Assembly: GCF_902706035.1 (NCBI RefSeq)
Contig: NZ_CACSJA010000001.1
Location: forward strand, 310,001 to 374,000
From: Pantoea sp. 18069
Lineage (GTDB): Bacteria; Pseudomonadota; Gammaproteobacteria; Burkholderiales; Burkholderiaceae_C
Length of the DNA: 64,000 bases
Direction: 5' to 3'
Shown here piece by piece: positions 52,318 through 61,045 of this stretch. Both the position numbers and the translations under genes were made by a program. The notes under the pieces were generated by a model, which saw only the letters and a program-made list of their open reading frames with translations, did not search any database and was not told the origin of the DNA. How positions within the stretch are numbered: the stretch's first letter is position 1; every line of letters starts with the position of its first letter.

Positions 52318-54266
52318 TACGCAGACACGCCAGGCGAAGTGCGCGTGAATGGACCGCGGTACAGCTGGGCTGCGCGGCAGCCGTGCTGCTGGCCTTGGCC
52401 GCGGCCTTTCTGTCGCACATCCATCACAGCCAGATGCAGGCGGTGCGCGAACAGGCGGCGCAAACGCGCGCGCAGCTGATGGCGCAATCCATAGCCCAGC
52501 GTCTTGCGCATGGCACCGCCGCCGGCATTCCTTTGGACAAGCTCGTGGGGGTGGCGGAATTTTTCGAGCGCTGGCACAGGAGCCATCCCGAAGTCACGCG
52601 CATCGCGGTGCATGACCTCGATGGTCGATTGCTCTGGAGCAGCCATGCGCAGACCGCGCCTTCCGCGCGTGATATCAGCGCCGGCAGCGCCGATATCGCG
52701 CCCGCCGGCATACCGCAGGCGCGCGTGCGTGTGCAGCTGTACAACGGCAGCCTGCAGGGGCTGGGCGAGCGTCTGGCGCTGCTCGTTCCCGCGGTGCTGC
52801 TGGTCAGCGCGCTGGCCTACCTCGGCGCCCTCTTCGCCTGCGCCCCGGGCCCCTGGCTGCGCAACCATGGCATGCGCATGATCGCGCGCTGGGCGGCGCG
52901 TGGCGACTACCGCCAGCTGCTGGTCCTGCCGCAACGCAAGCCGTTTGACCTGCGCGTGCAGGAAGTCGCGCATGCGATGCGCCGCGTGCACGAGCGCGTC
53001 ACGCGCATGCGCCTGCTGATCGGCTCGCTGCGGCGCACCGAACCACAGCAGTTGCGGCGCGACTACCTCGACCAGGTGCTGCTGCAAATTGAAGGCCACG
53101 ACCGCTTCGCCGACGCCGAACCGGCCATCGTCCGGCTCGTCGCCGTCCAGGTCCAGTCGCTGTGGATGGGCTTGCTGCTGTGCCTTGGCGCGCTCGCGCC
53201 GTTGACCTATGCGCTGCGCGTGTTCGCGCATGCCGGCGACAGCCCGGGCCCTTGGCAGCAGGCGCTGCCGGCCGCCTGCCTGGGCGTGCTCGTGCTCGCA
53301 GCGACGGCGGGCTGGAAGCTGGCCGCGCGGCTGCGCATGGCCACGCTCAGCCTGCTGGTCCTGAGCCATGCCGCGCTGCTGCTGGCGCCGCTGGCGATGC
53401 TGCTGGACAGCCATCCGCACCCCGGCTGGATCGCGGCCTGGAACGGCGCTTTCGCCGGCGCCGCGATGGCCGCCTGCACGCGCGCCCAGACCCACCCCGA
53501 TGCACACCCCGGGTTCGCCCATGCCCAGCCCGGCATTCCCGGCGCCGCGCTGCTCGCCTGGTGGGGCGGCTTGCTGTGGCTGGCGCCCGCGCTCGGCTAT
53601 TACGCCCATGCGGCGCTGCGCCCGGCCTGGGCCGTGCCGGCGCTGCTGCTGCCCATGCTCTGCGGGCTGTTTTTTGCGACGCGCTGGGATGTGGCCCACA
53701 GCCCCTGGCGGGTGCGCATGGCGGCCGCGCCGCGCGCTGGCGAACCCATGTGGCGCTGGGGCTTGCTGGGCCTTGCCGCAGGACTGGTGGCCGGCCCGCT
53801 GCTGCCGGGTCTTGCACTGTCCGGCACGAGCGCGCCGGCGGCCCTGCTGCAGCAATGCGCGCTGGGGGTCGGGCTGGCACTGGTCTGGTGCTGGCGGCAA
53901 GGGCCCCGGCCGCGCCAGGGCGCGCCCGCCCCGCGGTCGCCATGGCGCGGGCGCACCATGGCGCTGGTCGCGCTCGCATTGCTGCTTGCCGCCGGATCGC
54001 CCATGCCCTGGCCCATAGGACTCGAATGGCTGCAGCCTCTGCTGCAGGGCGTGCTGCTGGGGCTGCTGCTCGCCAAGGGCCTGGCCCAGGCCGCGCAGGC
54101 GCCGCAGGCCGCGACCAGCCTGCGGCTGCTGCTGGGCAGTGCGCTCGGGACCGGGCTGAGCGCAGTCGCCATCCTGCTGGGCCTGCAGGGCTGGCTGCCG
54201 GTTCTGGCGTTGCTGCTGCTGGCCCTGCTGGCCGCGGCACAACCGAGAGGCACCCATGTCGCTTAG
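52314..54266 (+). CDS. Periplasmic sensor fused to a multi-spanning (MFS-like) membrane domain
   Basis: 650 aa. TM1 about residues 15-34, periplasmic sensor 35-155 with IAQRLAHGTAAGIPLDKLVGVAEFF...HPEVTRIAVHDLDGRLLWSS, TM2 156-176, a cytoplasmic HAMP-like helical linker (177-280), then about ten hydrophobic helices (283-645). The multi-spanning half lacks clear transporter motifs and is highly Leu/Ala-rich, so it could be a signalling domain rather than a pump. Overlaps the upstream sensor gene by 4 nt and the phosphatase gene by 11 nt, so the three are one operon. Not assignable to a named family from sequence alone. Confidence 0.7.
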   Translation: MIRRHARRSAREWTAVQLGCAAAVLLALAAAFLSHIHHSQMQAVREQAAQTRAQLMAQSIAQRLAHGTAAGIPLDKLVGVAEFFERWHRSHPEVTRIAVHDLDGRLLWSSHAQTAPSARDISAGSADIAPAGIPQARVRVQLYNGSLQGLGERLALLVPAVLLVSALAYLGALFACAPGPWLRNHGMRMIARWAARGDYRQLLVLPQRKPFDLRVQEVAHAMRRVHERVTRMRLLIGSLRRTEPQQLRRDYLDQVLLQIEGHDRFADAEPAIVRLVAVQVQSLWMGLLLCLGALAPLTYALRVFAHAGDSPGPWQQALPAACLGVLVLAATAGWKLAARLRMATLSLLVLSHAALLLAPLAMLLDSHPHPGWIAAWNGAFAGAAMAACTRAQTHPDAHPGFAHAQPGIPGAALLAWWGGLLWLAPALGYYAHAALRPAWAVPALLLPMLCGLFFATRWDVAHSPWRVRMAAAPRAGEPMWRWGLLGLAAGLVAGPLLPGLALSGTSAPAALLQQCALGVGLALVWCWRQGPRPRQGAPAPRSPWRGRTMALVALALLLAAGSPMPWPIGLEWLQPLLQGVLLGLLLAKGLAQAAQAPQAATSLRLLLGSALGTGLSAVAILLGLQGWLPVLALLLLALLAAAQPRGTHVA

Positions 54267-56283
54267 ATCACGTATTTTCTGCGCACTGGCCCTGGGCATT
54301 GCCTGCCTGGGTCTGCTGTGCGCGGCGCTGGTCTGGCAGACCCTGGCATATGCCCAGCAGCAACAGGCACGCCTGCTGCTGCAGACCCAGGCCTACGCCT
54401 GGGAGCAATGGCAAGGGCAGCAGATAGCCGCGCTGCAGCGCCTTGCCGCGCAGCTGGGCGACGGCCCGGCGCGCGCGCTCGAGCAGCGCATGCACGCCAT
54501 GGCGAAAAACCACCCCGGCCTGCGCATCGACCTGTTTGACGAGAATGCGCAAAGGCTGGCCACGACCGCCGCAGGAGCCGATCCCGAGCCGCTGCTCGAT
54601 CCGTTCGCTGCCGCGCCGCCCGCGCACGGCCTGCACCAACTGTCGGCACGCGAGTACAGCTGGCTGCAGCGCACGCGCGTCGGCCCGCAGGTGCTGGTGC
54701 TGAGCCAGGACGCCGTCGCGGTTGTGCCCGCGCTCGCACAACGCCTGGCAGGCCCGTTCCACATCCTCAACATGCGCGGGAATCCGGTGGCCGGCATTTC
54801 GGCAGACGAGCACTTTTTCGGCCAGGTCGTGGTGCCGGTGCGCGACGCGCAGGTGCTGACGCTGGCCGCCGGCGATCCGCGGCTGGCCGGACAGCCCGCG
54901 CTGCAACTCGTCAGCCAGCCCCTGGCCGGCGCCAGCGGCGGCGTGATCGGCAGCCTGGTCTGGAGCCGGCCGGTATCCGCCGACGTGCTGCAGGACCGCC
55001 TGTTTGCACAGCGCGTGGCCCTGCAGGCCGGCGCGGTGCTGTTGCTGGTCATGGGCGGGCTTTTCCTGTTCCTGCGCCATGCGCTGGATCCGCTGGCGCG
55101 CAACGTACAGGTATTGCAATCGCTGGCCCAGGGACAGACCGACGTCGCGCTGTATGCGGGCGAAGAGGATGCGCAGGACGAGTCGGGCAGCGTTGCGCGC
55201 GGCGTGCTGCAGATCCGCTCCGAACTGCTGAGCCTCGAGACCCTGCGCCAGGAACGCGTGCGCACCCGGCGCCAGCAGGAACGCCTGATCCGCGACCAGT
55301 TGCGCAGCCTGGCCGATAGCCTGGACCCCGCATCGCGCGAGGAAATCCTGCTGGCCCTGGGCTCGCAGGGCGGCGCCGGCACGCCGGCGCCGGGCGAGGC
55401 GCCGAACGGGCTCGCCGACCTGGCCGGCATCCTGGGCCGGATGTCGGGCCTGGTCAGCACCCAGCAAAACCGGCTGCTCAAGCTGCTGCGCGAAGTGCAG
55501 GCCTCGGTCCAGACCCAGGCGATGCTCGCCAGCCTGCAGCAGGAGCTGGAGATCGCGCGCGAGATGCAGCTGTCGATTCTTCCGCGCCAGACGCCGAACC
55601 GGCCCGAGATCGAAATTGCCGCGACGATGATCGCGGCCAAGGAAATCGGCGGCGACTTCTACGACTACTTCGCGATCGACGACGACCACCTGGCCATCGT
55701 GATCGCCGACGTGTCGGGCAAGGGCGTGCCCGCGGCCTTCTTCATGGCCATCTCGCGCACCCTGCTCAAGAGCAACGGCCTGTTCCTGCGCACGCCGGGC
55801 GCGACCATTGCCGCGCTCAACGACCAGCTGTGCACCGAGAACGACCAGATGATGTTCGTCACGGTGTTCTATGCGGTGCTGCAGCTGTCCAGCGGCCAGC
55901 TGACCTACGTGAATGCGGGCCACAACCCGCCCATCCTGGTACAGCAGGGAATAGCGCAGTTTTTTCCCAAGGGCCGCAACATGGGCCTGGCCGTGCTCGA
56001 AGACCAGCAATACCACGAAGGCACGCTGCAGCTGCGCGCGGGCGACAGCCTGCTGCTTTACACCGACGGTGTCACCGAAGCCACCGATGCGCACAGCGCC
56101 CTGTTCGGAGATGCGCGGCTGCTGCAGGTGGTGCAATCATTCAAGGCCCAGCCCGACCGCCGGGGCGAGGCGCGACAACTGACCGAGCGCATCGTCGAGG
56201 AAGTGCGGCACTTCGAAGCCGGTGCGGCCCAGGCCGACGACATCACCGTCGTGGCCCTGACCTACAAGGGCGGCGCGCAATGA
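54256..56283 (+). CDS. Membrane-bound PP2C (SpoIIE-type) serine phosphatase, RsbU/BtrU-like
   Basis: 675 aa. TM1 about residues 8-28, periplasmic domain ~30-250, TM2 ~256-274, HAMP-like and coiled-coil linker ~275-440, SpoIIE/PP2C catalytic domain ~440-675. Metal-binding residues are visible: GGDFYDYF (465-472), DVSGKGVPAAFFM (485-497), TDGVTEA (603-609) and ADDITVV (660-666). Known: such enzymes dephosphorylate STAS anti-anti-sigma proteins in partner switching. The STAS protein at 62946 is the natural substrate. Third gene of the sensor operon; its end overlaps the convergent acetyltransferase gene by 22 nt. Confidence 0.94.
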   Translation: MSLRSRIFCALALGIACLGLLCAALVWQTLAYAQQQQARLLLQTQAYAWEQWQGQQIAALQRLAAQLGDGPARALEQRMHAMAKNHPGLRIDLFDENAQRLATTAAGADPEPLLDPFAAAPPAHGLHQLSAREYSWLQRTRVGPQVLVLSQDAVAVVPALAQRLAGPFHILNMRGNPVAGISADEHFFGQVVVPVRDAQVLTLAAGDPRLAGQPALQLVSQPLAGASGGVIGSLVWSRPVSADVLQDRLFAQRVALQAGAVLLLVMGGLFLFLRHALDPLARNVQVLQSLAQGQTDVALYAGEEDAQDESGSVARGVLQIRSELLSLETLRQERVRTRRQQERLIRDQLRSLADSLDPASREEILLALGSQGGAGTPAPGEAPNGLADLAGILGRMSGLVSTQQNRLLKLLREVQASVQTQAMLASLQQELEIAREMQLSILPRQTPNRPEIEIAATMIAAKEIGGDFYDYFAIDDDHLAIVIADVSGKGVPAAFFMAISRTLLKSNGLFLRTPGATIAALNDQLCTENDQMMFVTVFYAVLQLSSGQLTYVNAGHNPPILVQQGIAQFFPKGRNMGLAVLEDQQYHEGTLQLRAGDSLLLYTDGVTEATDAHSALFGDARLLQVVQSFKAQPDRRGEARQLTERIVEEVRHFEAGAAQADDITVVALTYKGGAQ

Positions 56284-57011
56284 CCCGGCGGCATCGCATC
56301 GGGCAGCCGCCGCGCAAAGCGCAGCATGCGCCGCCCCCCATCGACGACTTCCGCCACGCCCCCATAGCCGCTGGCCGCGGCGGCGCACAGCTGCGCGAAG
56401 TCGTCGCCCGCGATCAGCCGGCTGTCCTGCAGATCCCAGCGCTGGCGCCCGAGCAGGTCGATCTGCAGCACATGGCGGCGCAGTCCGTCGATCACCCCCG
56501 TCCATTCGATCCACATGCCGTGCGCGAGCAGGTTGTGCCGGCTCGCCGCGTTGTGCAGCGACACCACGGCCAGGCACAGCGGCCGGTCATAGGCCTGGGC
56601 GACCGCACAGCGCAGCCGCAGCAGCAAGGCCTGCAACTTGTTTCCACGCCAGGGAGCGCGCACCATGCAGCTCGCCAGATGCGCCACGCCCGCCTGGCGG
56701 CCCGTGGGCATGCCGACCACGGCACCCAGATGACCGTCCTCGCCCGCGGCCGGCATGCCGAGCATCGCGTAGGCCACGAGTTCCTCGCCGAGAAACACGC
56801 CAATGCACTCACCCCGGGGCAGCGAGTTCTGCGCAAAGAATGCGGCTTCGTCGGCCTCGCGCACATAGAGGTCGGGGTGGGCGAGCCCCGCGAGCACTTC
56901 GTTGCGCAACTGCATCCAGGCGGCGAAATCCGCCGGCGTCAACGCCCGCAAAGTGGCACTTGGCAGTTGCGCCAGGATGCCCGGAGCGGGGAAGGCGGGC
57001 GGCAGATTCAT
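56262..57011 (-). CDS. GNAT family N-acetyltransferase-like protein
   Basis: 249 aa from MNLPPAFPAPGILAQLPSATLRALTPADFAAWMQLRNEVLAGLAHPDLYVREADEAAFF. GNAT features: ECIGVFLGEELVAYAMLG (strand 3-4), GAVVGMPTGRQAGVAHLASCMVRAPWRGNKLQALLLRLRCAVAQAYDRPLCLAVVSLHNAASRHNLLAHG, where WRGNKLQ takes the place of the acetyl-CoA loop Q/RxxGxG/A. The frame is open 34 codons further upstream but without similarity. It is placed opposite to the phosphatase and receptor genes. Substrate unknown. Confidence 0.8.
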   Translation of the reverse strand: MNLPPAFPAPGILAQLPSATLRALTPADFAAWMQLRNEVLAGLAHPDLYVREADEAAFFAQNSLPRGECIGVFLGEELVAYAMLGMPAAGEDGHLGAVVGMPTGRQAGVAHLASCMVRAPWRGNKLQALLLRLRCAVAQAYDRPLCLAVVSLHNAASRHNLLAHGMWIEWTGVIDGLRRHVLQIDLLGRQRWDLQDSRLIAGDDFAQLCAAAASGYGGVAEVVDGGRRMLRFARRLPDAMPPGHCAPPL

Positions 57012-57097
57012 GGGCAAGCAACAGCTCCAGCAAAGAGGACAGGGGCCTGCCAGGCAAGTGGCAGCATATGCCTCGACTATAGAACAGGGGCTGGCGC

Positions 57098-59590
57098 ATG
57101 AGCAGCGCCGCACGCACCCTCGGACGCGAAGCGCTGCTGTTTTCCACGCTCTGCGCCGTCGTGCTGTTCGGCCTGTCGCTGGTGCTGATCACCTGGCGCG
57201 TGCAGCAGTTGCTGACCGACCTGTCGCAGCAGCGCCTGCTGCGCCTGAGCCAGCAGATCAGCCAGGAAGCCGAACGCGGCATGCGCTTTGGCGTCGCGCT
57301 GCCGCAGCAGACCGCCTGGCTGGACCGCCTGCAGCAACTCGGTGCGCAGGAGCCGCAGCTGCTCGCGCTGCAGTTGCAGGCCGCCGACGGCACGGTGATC
57401 GCGCAGGCCGGCGACGCGCAGCGCGCGGGTGCGATTCCCGCCTCCTGGCAGCGCCAGCTGGCGGCCGCGGCGCCGCCGCAGCCGTCGCTGGTCAAGAACG
57501 AAAACGCCCGGTTGCATATCGGGCGGGCATTGGCCGATGCCAGCGGGCAGACCAGTGCCCACCTCTGGCTCATCATCGACCTGCGCACGACACAGGCCCA
57601 GGCCCGCGCCGCCGCGCTGCGCATCCTGGGCCAGATAGCGCCGTTGCTGCTGCTCACGCTGGCACTGGTCTGGGTGGCTCTCTGGCGCCTGGGCCTGCAG
57701 TGGCAAGGCGCGGCGCGCACGCGCACCACGGCCTGGCTCGCGCTGTCTGCCGCGCTGGTCTGCGCCGCGACACCCCTGGCCATGGTCTGGAGCGCGCGCG
57801 AGACGGCGCGTCCGCTGGTCGCGCAGCAGATTGCCGAGAACGCCGATGCGATGGCGCACGCCCTGGGCCAGCAGGTCGCGCGCGCGCTCGATTACGGCAT
57901 CCCCCTGGCGCAGCTGCAGGGCATGCGCGCGCTGTTCGACGATGCGCTGCAGCGCGCCCCGGAACTCGGCTATTTCGCCTTGCGCGACGCCGCCGCCGAG
58001 GAACTGCACACCACCGAGCAGCGCGGCCGCGGCGAAGGCAGCGGCCCGTCGGCGGCACAGGACCTGCGGCTGTCCCCCGCGACGCCACAGGGCGCACGCG
58101 TGGTGGTCGGCTACCCGACCGATTACGTCGACCGCCAGCTCGCCGGCATGCTGCTCGACCTGGCGCTGGCGCTGGTGGTGTCCGCGGTGCTGCTGCTCGA
58201 ATGCGCGCGCGGGCGCTGGCAGCGCTCCCCGCTGGCCGGGCTCGCGGCGCAGCGCTTCGCACGATACGCAGCGGCCTTGCGCGGGACGGCCGTGCGCTGG
58301 ACCGCGCTGCGGCGGCGCATGGCGCCGGCGTCCGCACCCGCCGCGCTGGGCCCCGACGCCACGGCGCAGATGACGCGGCTGCGCTTCATCATCTTCCTGA
58401 TCGCGCTGTCCGAAGAGCTGCTGCGCCCGTTCTTCACGGTGTTCGCCATCGACATGCCGCCGCTGGGCCTGCAGTTGAGTGCGACCATGGTCGCGGGCCT
58501 GCCCGTCGCCGCCTTCATGGCGACGCTGGCACTGGCCCAGCCCGCGGGGCCGGCGCTGGCCCGGCGCATCGATCTGCGCTGGGGCCTGGTGCTGTCGGCA
58601 CTGGTCGGCAGCCTGGCGCTCATGGCCACGGGATCGGCCGAGTCGGCGCTGACGCTGGTGGCGCTGCGCGCGTTCGCGGGCATGGCCTATGGGCTGGCGT
58701 TGATCCTCGCGCAGACAGCGCTGGTGCGCATCACGCCGCCGGCGCAGCGCGCGCGCGGAATGACGCAGATCGCGGGTGCGATCGTCGCCGCGGGCATCGT
58801 CGGCCCGCCATTTGGCGGCATGATCGCCGCCCAGGCCGGCCCCGCGGCGGGATTTGCGGCCTGCGCGCTGTGCATGCTGTTCGCGGCGATCGTCAGCCAG
58901 CGCCTGGCGCCGGTGCCGCGCGCCGCCACGGCCGGCTCGGCCACGGGCGGATGGCGCGGCTATGCGGCCGTCGTGCGCAACCCGCGCGCGCTGGCGGTGA
59001 TTTTCGGCGCGGCGCTGCCCGCACGCCTGGTCGCGGTCACGCTGCTGGCCGTCGTCGTGCCGCTGCAGATGAGCGCGCTGCAACAACCCGCGGCCATGAC
59101 CGGACGCGCGCTGCTGCTGTACTTCCTGGTGTTTGCGGCCAGCACCTCCTGGTTTGCGCAATGGTCCGATGCGAGCGGCAAGCGCGCGCCCTTCCTGATC
59201 GCGGGCGGGCTGGTCAGCGCGCTGGCCTGCTGGGCCTTGCCCGGCCTGGGCGGCGTGCCCGGCATGGCCGTCGGCTGCGCGCTGCTGGGCCTCGGGCAGG
59301 CGCTGCAGTCCTCGCCCCAGCTGGCGCTGGTCACGGAACTCTTCGAGCCCCACGCCGATCGCCCACAGCGCGCCACCCCCGAGCAGGCGCTGGCCGCCTT
59401 CCGGCTGCTCGAGCGGCTGGGCAGCATCGCCGCACCTTTCGCCACGGCCTGGGCAGTCTGGGCCTTTGGCTACGCGGGAGCGATGTGGGCCATCGGCCTG
59501 TTCCTCGCCGCGGTCACGCTGGGCATGCTGCCCGCGCTGCGCGGCGCCGCCCCCTCCATTTCCCTTCCACCTCTGCCCGGATCGCCATGA
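57098..59590 (+). CDS. MFS-type transporter domain fused to two periplasmic sensor segments
   Basis: 830 aa. TM1 ~13-32, periplasmic segment ~33-175 (MRFGVALPQQTAWLDRLQQLGAQEPQLLALQLQAADGTVIAQ), TM2 ~178-198, TM3 ~212-232, second periplasmic segment ~233-347 (ARALDYGIPLAQLQGMRALFDDALQRAPELGYFALRD), TM4 ~349-368, then a 400-residue MFS domain with ARRIDLRWGLVLSALVG, ALRAFAGMAYGLALILAQTAL and IVGPPFGGMIAAQAGPAAGFA, typical for 10-12-helix MFS carriers. Sensor plus MFS in one chain is unusual. It shares its sensor pattern with the proteins at 51574 and 52314. ATGA overlap with the binding-protein gene. Confidence 0.8.
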   Translation: MSSAARTLGREALLFSTLCAVVLFGLSLVLITWRVQQLLTDLSQQRLLRLSQQISQEAERGMRFGVALPQQTAWLDRLQQLGAQEPQLLALQLQAADGTVIAQAGDAQRAGAIPASWQRQLAAAAPPQPSLVKNENARLHIGRALADASGQTSAHLWLIIDLRTTQAQARAAALRILGQIAPLLLLTLALVWVALWRLGLQWQGAARTRTTAWLALSAALVCAATPLAMVWSARETARPLVAQQIAENADAMAHALGQQVARALDYGIPLAQLQGMRALFDDALQRAPELGYFALRDAAAEELHTTEQRGRGEGSGPSAAQDLRLSPATPQGARVVVGYPTDYVDRQLAGMLLDLALALVVSAVLLLECARGRWQRSPLAGLAAQRFARYAAALRGTAVRWTALRRRMAPASAPAALGPDATAQMTRLRFIIFLIALSEELLRPFFTVFAIDMPPLGLQLSATMVAGLPVAAFMATLALAQPAGPALARRIDLRWGLVLSALVGSLALMATGSAESALTLVALRAFAGMAYGLALILAQTALVRITPPAQRARGMTQIAGAIVAAGIVGPPFGGMIAAQAGPAAGFAACALCMLFAAIVSQRLAPVPRAATAGSATGGWRGYAAVVRNPRALAVIFGAALPARLVAVTLLAVVVPLQMSALQQPAAMTGRALLLYFLVFAASTSWFAQWSDASGKRAPFLIAGGLVSALACWALPGLGGVPGMAVGCALLGLGQALQSSPQLALVTELFEPHADRPQRATPEQALAAFRLLERLGSIAAPFATAWAVWAFGYAGAMWAIGLFLAAVTLGMLPALRGAAPSISLPPLPGSP

Positions 59591-60687
59591 AACCCAACGC
59601 ATTGCTTTCTCGCCTGCTGCGTGCTTCGCCCTGCCCTGCGCTGTGCCTGTGGCTGGCGCTGGGCAGCAGCGCCCAGGCCCAGACGCCCGCAGGCGGCGCG
59701 AACACGCCCATGCCGGCGGTGGCCGCATCGGCACCGGCGGGCCCCTTCACCATCGTGATGGTGTTGCCGCGCGCGCCGCAAAGCACCGAAGCCGGCTTTC
59801 GCAGCTACCTGGAACGCGAGAATGTCCCGGCGCGCTACGTCGAAGTGCATTACTCCGGCAACAAGCTCGAGGAGCAGGCGCTGCGCCAGCAGGTCGCGGC
59901 ATTGCGCCCCGACCTGGTCTACGCCTGGGGCACGCCCACGTCCCTCGCGCTCGCCGGCCGCCACGATGAAAGCAACGCGGCCAACCCGTTGCGCAACACC
60001 CCCATCGTGTTCACCGAAGTCACGGACCCGGTCAGCGCCGGGCTGATCAAGAACCCGCTGCAGCCCGAGCGCAACATCACCGGCGTCAGCCATGTCGCGC
60101 CGCTCGACATCCAGTTCAACGCCATCCAGGCCTACCGGCCGTTTCGCCGGATCGGCTATCTGCACAACCCGGCAGAACCCAACTCGCTGACCATCCTGCG
60201 CAACCTGCAGGCACAGGCCCAGCGCCAGGGGCTGCAGGTGATCGAAGCCAGTCTCGGACTGAACGCCGAGCAGGCACCCGACCCCGCACAGATCGCGCCG
60301 CTGGTGGCCGACATCGCGGCGCGCGGCGCCGACCTGCTGTATGTCGGCCCCATCACCTTCCTGGCCTTCACCCACCGCGACGCGATCACTCAGGCAGCGC
60401 TGCGCCAGCAACTGCCGACGTTCTGCACCACGGAAAGCATAGTGCGGCGCGCGGGCTGCCTGTTCGGCCTGTTTTCCAACGACACCAACGTCGGCCGTTT
60501 TGCCGGGTCGATGGCGCGCCAGATCCTGGTCGAGAAAAAGCCGGTCAGCGCGATTGCGGCATCGACGCTGCAGCGCTTTTCGCTGCTGGTGAACATTCCC
60601 ACGGCACAGGCGCTGGACCTGTATCCGCCCATGCTGCTGCTGAACGTGGCCGAAGTGATTCCCGCACCGTCGATGGCGCTGCGCTGA
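59587..60687 (+). CDS. Periplasmic binding protein, ABC_sub_bind (PF04392) type
   Basis: 366 aa. Signal peptide MKPNALLSRLLRASPCPALCLWLALGSSAQAQ, then FTIVMVLPRAPQSTEAGFRSYLERENVPARYVEVHYSGNKLEEQALRQQVAALRPDLVYAWGTPTSLAL, NTPIVFTEVTDPVSAGLIKN, NITGVSHVAPLDIQFNAIQ, the TrpX/ABC_sub_bind pattern. No permease or ATPase genes accompany it; instead it is translationally coupled (ATGA) to the sensor-MFS gene. It may deliver a small-molecule signal to the sensor domains. Ligand unknown. Confidence 0.88.
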   Translation: MKPNALLSRLLRASPCPALCLWLALGSSAQAQTPAGGANTPMPAVAASAPAGPFTIVMVLPRAPQSTEAGFRSYLERENVPARYVEVHYSGNKLEEQALRQQVAALRPDLVYAWGTPTSLALAGRHDESNAANPLRNTPIVFTEVTDPVSAGLIKNPLQPERNITGVSHVAPLDIQFNAIQAYRPFRRIGYLHNPAEPNSLTILRNLQAQAQRQGLQVIEASLGLNAEQAPDPAQIAPLVADIAARGADLLYVGPITFLAFTHRDAITQAALRQQLPTFCTTESIVRRAGCLFGLFSNDTNVGRFAGSMARQILVEKKPVSAIAASTLQRFSLLVNIPTAQALDLYPPMLLLNVAEVIPAPSMALR

Positions 60688-60701
60688 CCCGGGGTGTGAG
60701 G

Positions 60702-60721
60702 GCCCTGCCGGAAAGCAGGGC
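60702..60721. terminator. Possible bidirectional terminator between binding-protein and sctF genes
   Basis: GCCCTGC-CGGAAA-GCAGGGC, a 7-bp perfect GC-rich stem between convergent genes, without a T tract. Confidence 0.4.
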
Positions 60722-60792
60722 AGCTACGCGCAGCGAGCCAGCCGCAGAGGTGCCAGCCGGGGCAGCCCTGGCCGCACCAGCGGCTCAGAAGT

Positions 60793-61032
60793 TCATGCCG
60801 CCTTCTGGATCACGCCCTTCAACGCATCCGAAAGCTCCTTGACGATGGTGCTCTGGATCTGCGTGAACATGCTCCACTGCTGGACTTCCTGCTGCATTTT
60901 CAGCATGTCGGCGGTGCTGGGGCTGTCACCCATTTCGCTGAGCGTTGCCTTGAGCGAGGCTTCGCGGCTGGAGGTGACCTGGGCGATCGTGCTGCTGATC
61001 GCGTTGAACGTCAGACCGGTGGTGTTATTCAT
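60793..61032 (-). CDS. sctF: Type III secretion needle subunit SctF (YscF/PrgI/MxiH family)
   Basis: 79 aa, the normal needle-subunit size, helical hairpin. Second helix contains PSTADMLKMQQEVQQWSMFTQIQSTIVKELSDALKGVIQKAA with the conserved Gln-Gln-Trp turn region and the C-terminal KGVIQK-type end of YscF/PrgI/MxiH. No signal peptide, as expected for a T3SS substrate. Start preceded by AAAGGA. It follows the sctE-like gene by 13 nt in the sctD-E-F operon. Known: it polymerises into the extracellular needle. Confidence 0.92.
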   Translation of the reverse strand: MNNTTGLTFNAISSTIAQVTSSREASLKATLSEMGDSPSTADMLKMQQEVQQWSMFTQIQSTIVKELSDALKGVIQKAA

Positions 61033-61045
61033 GGTCGATTTCCTT

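Noticed and set aside
60690..60792. Region after the binding-protein gene as a further copy of the dispersed repeat
   Set aside because: Only short strings (GCAGCGAG, CAGCGGCTCAG) are shared; the conserved core is absent.
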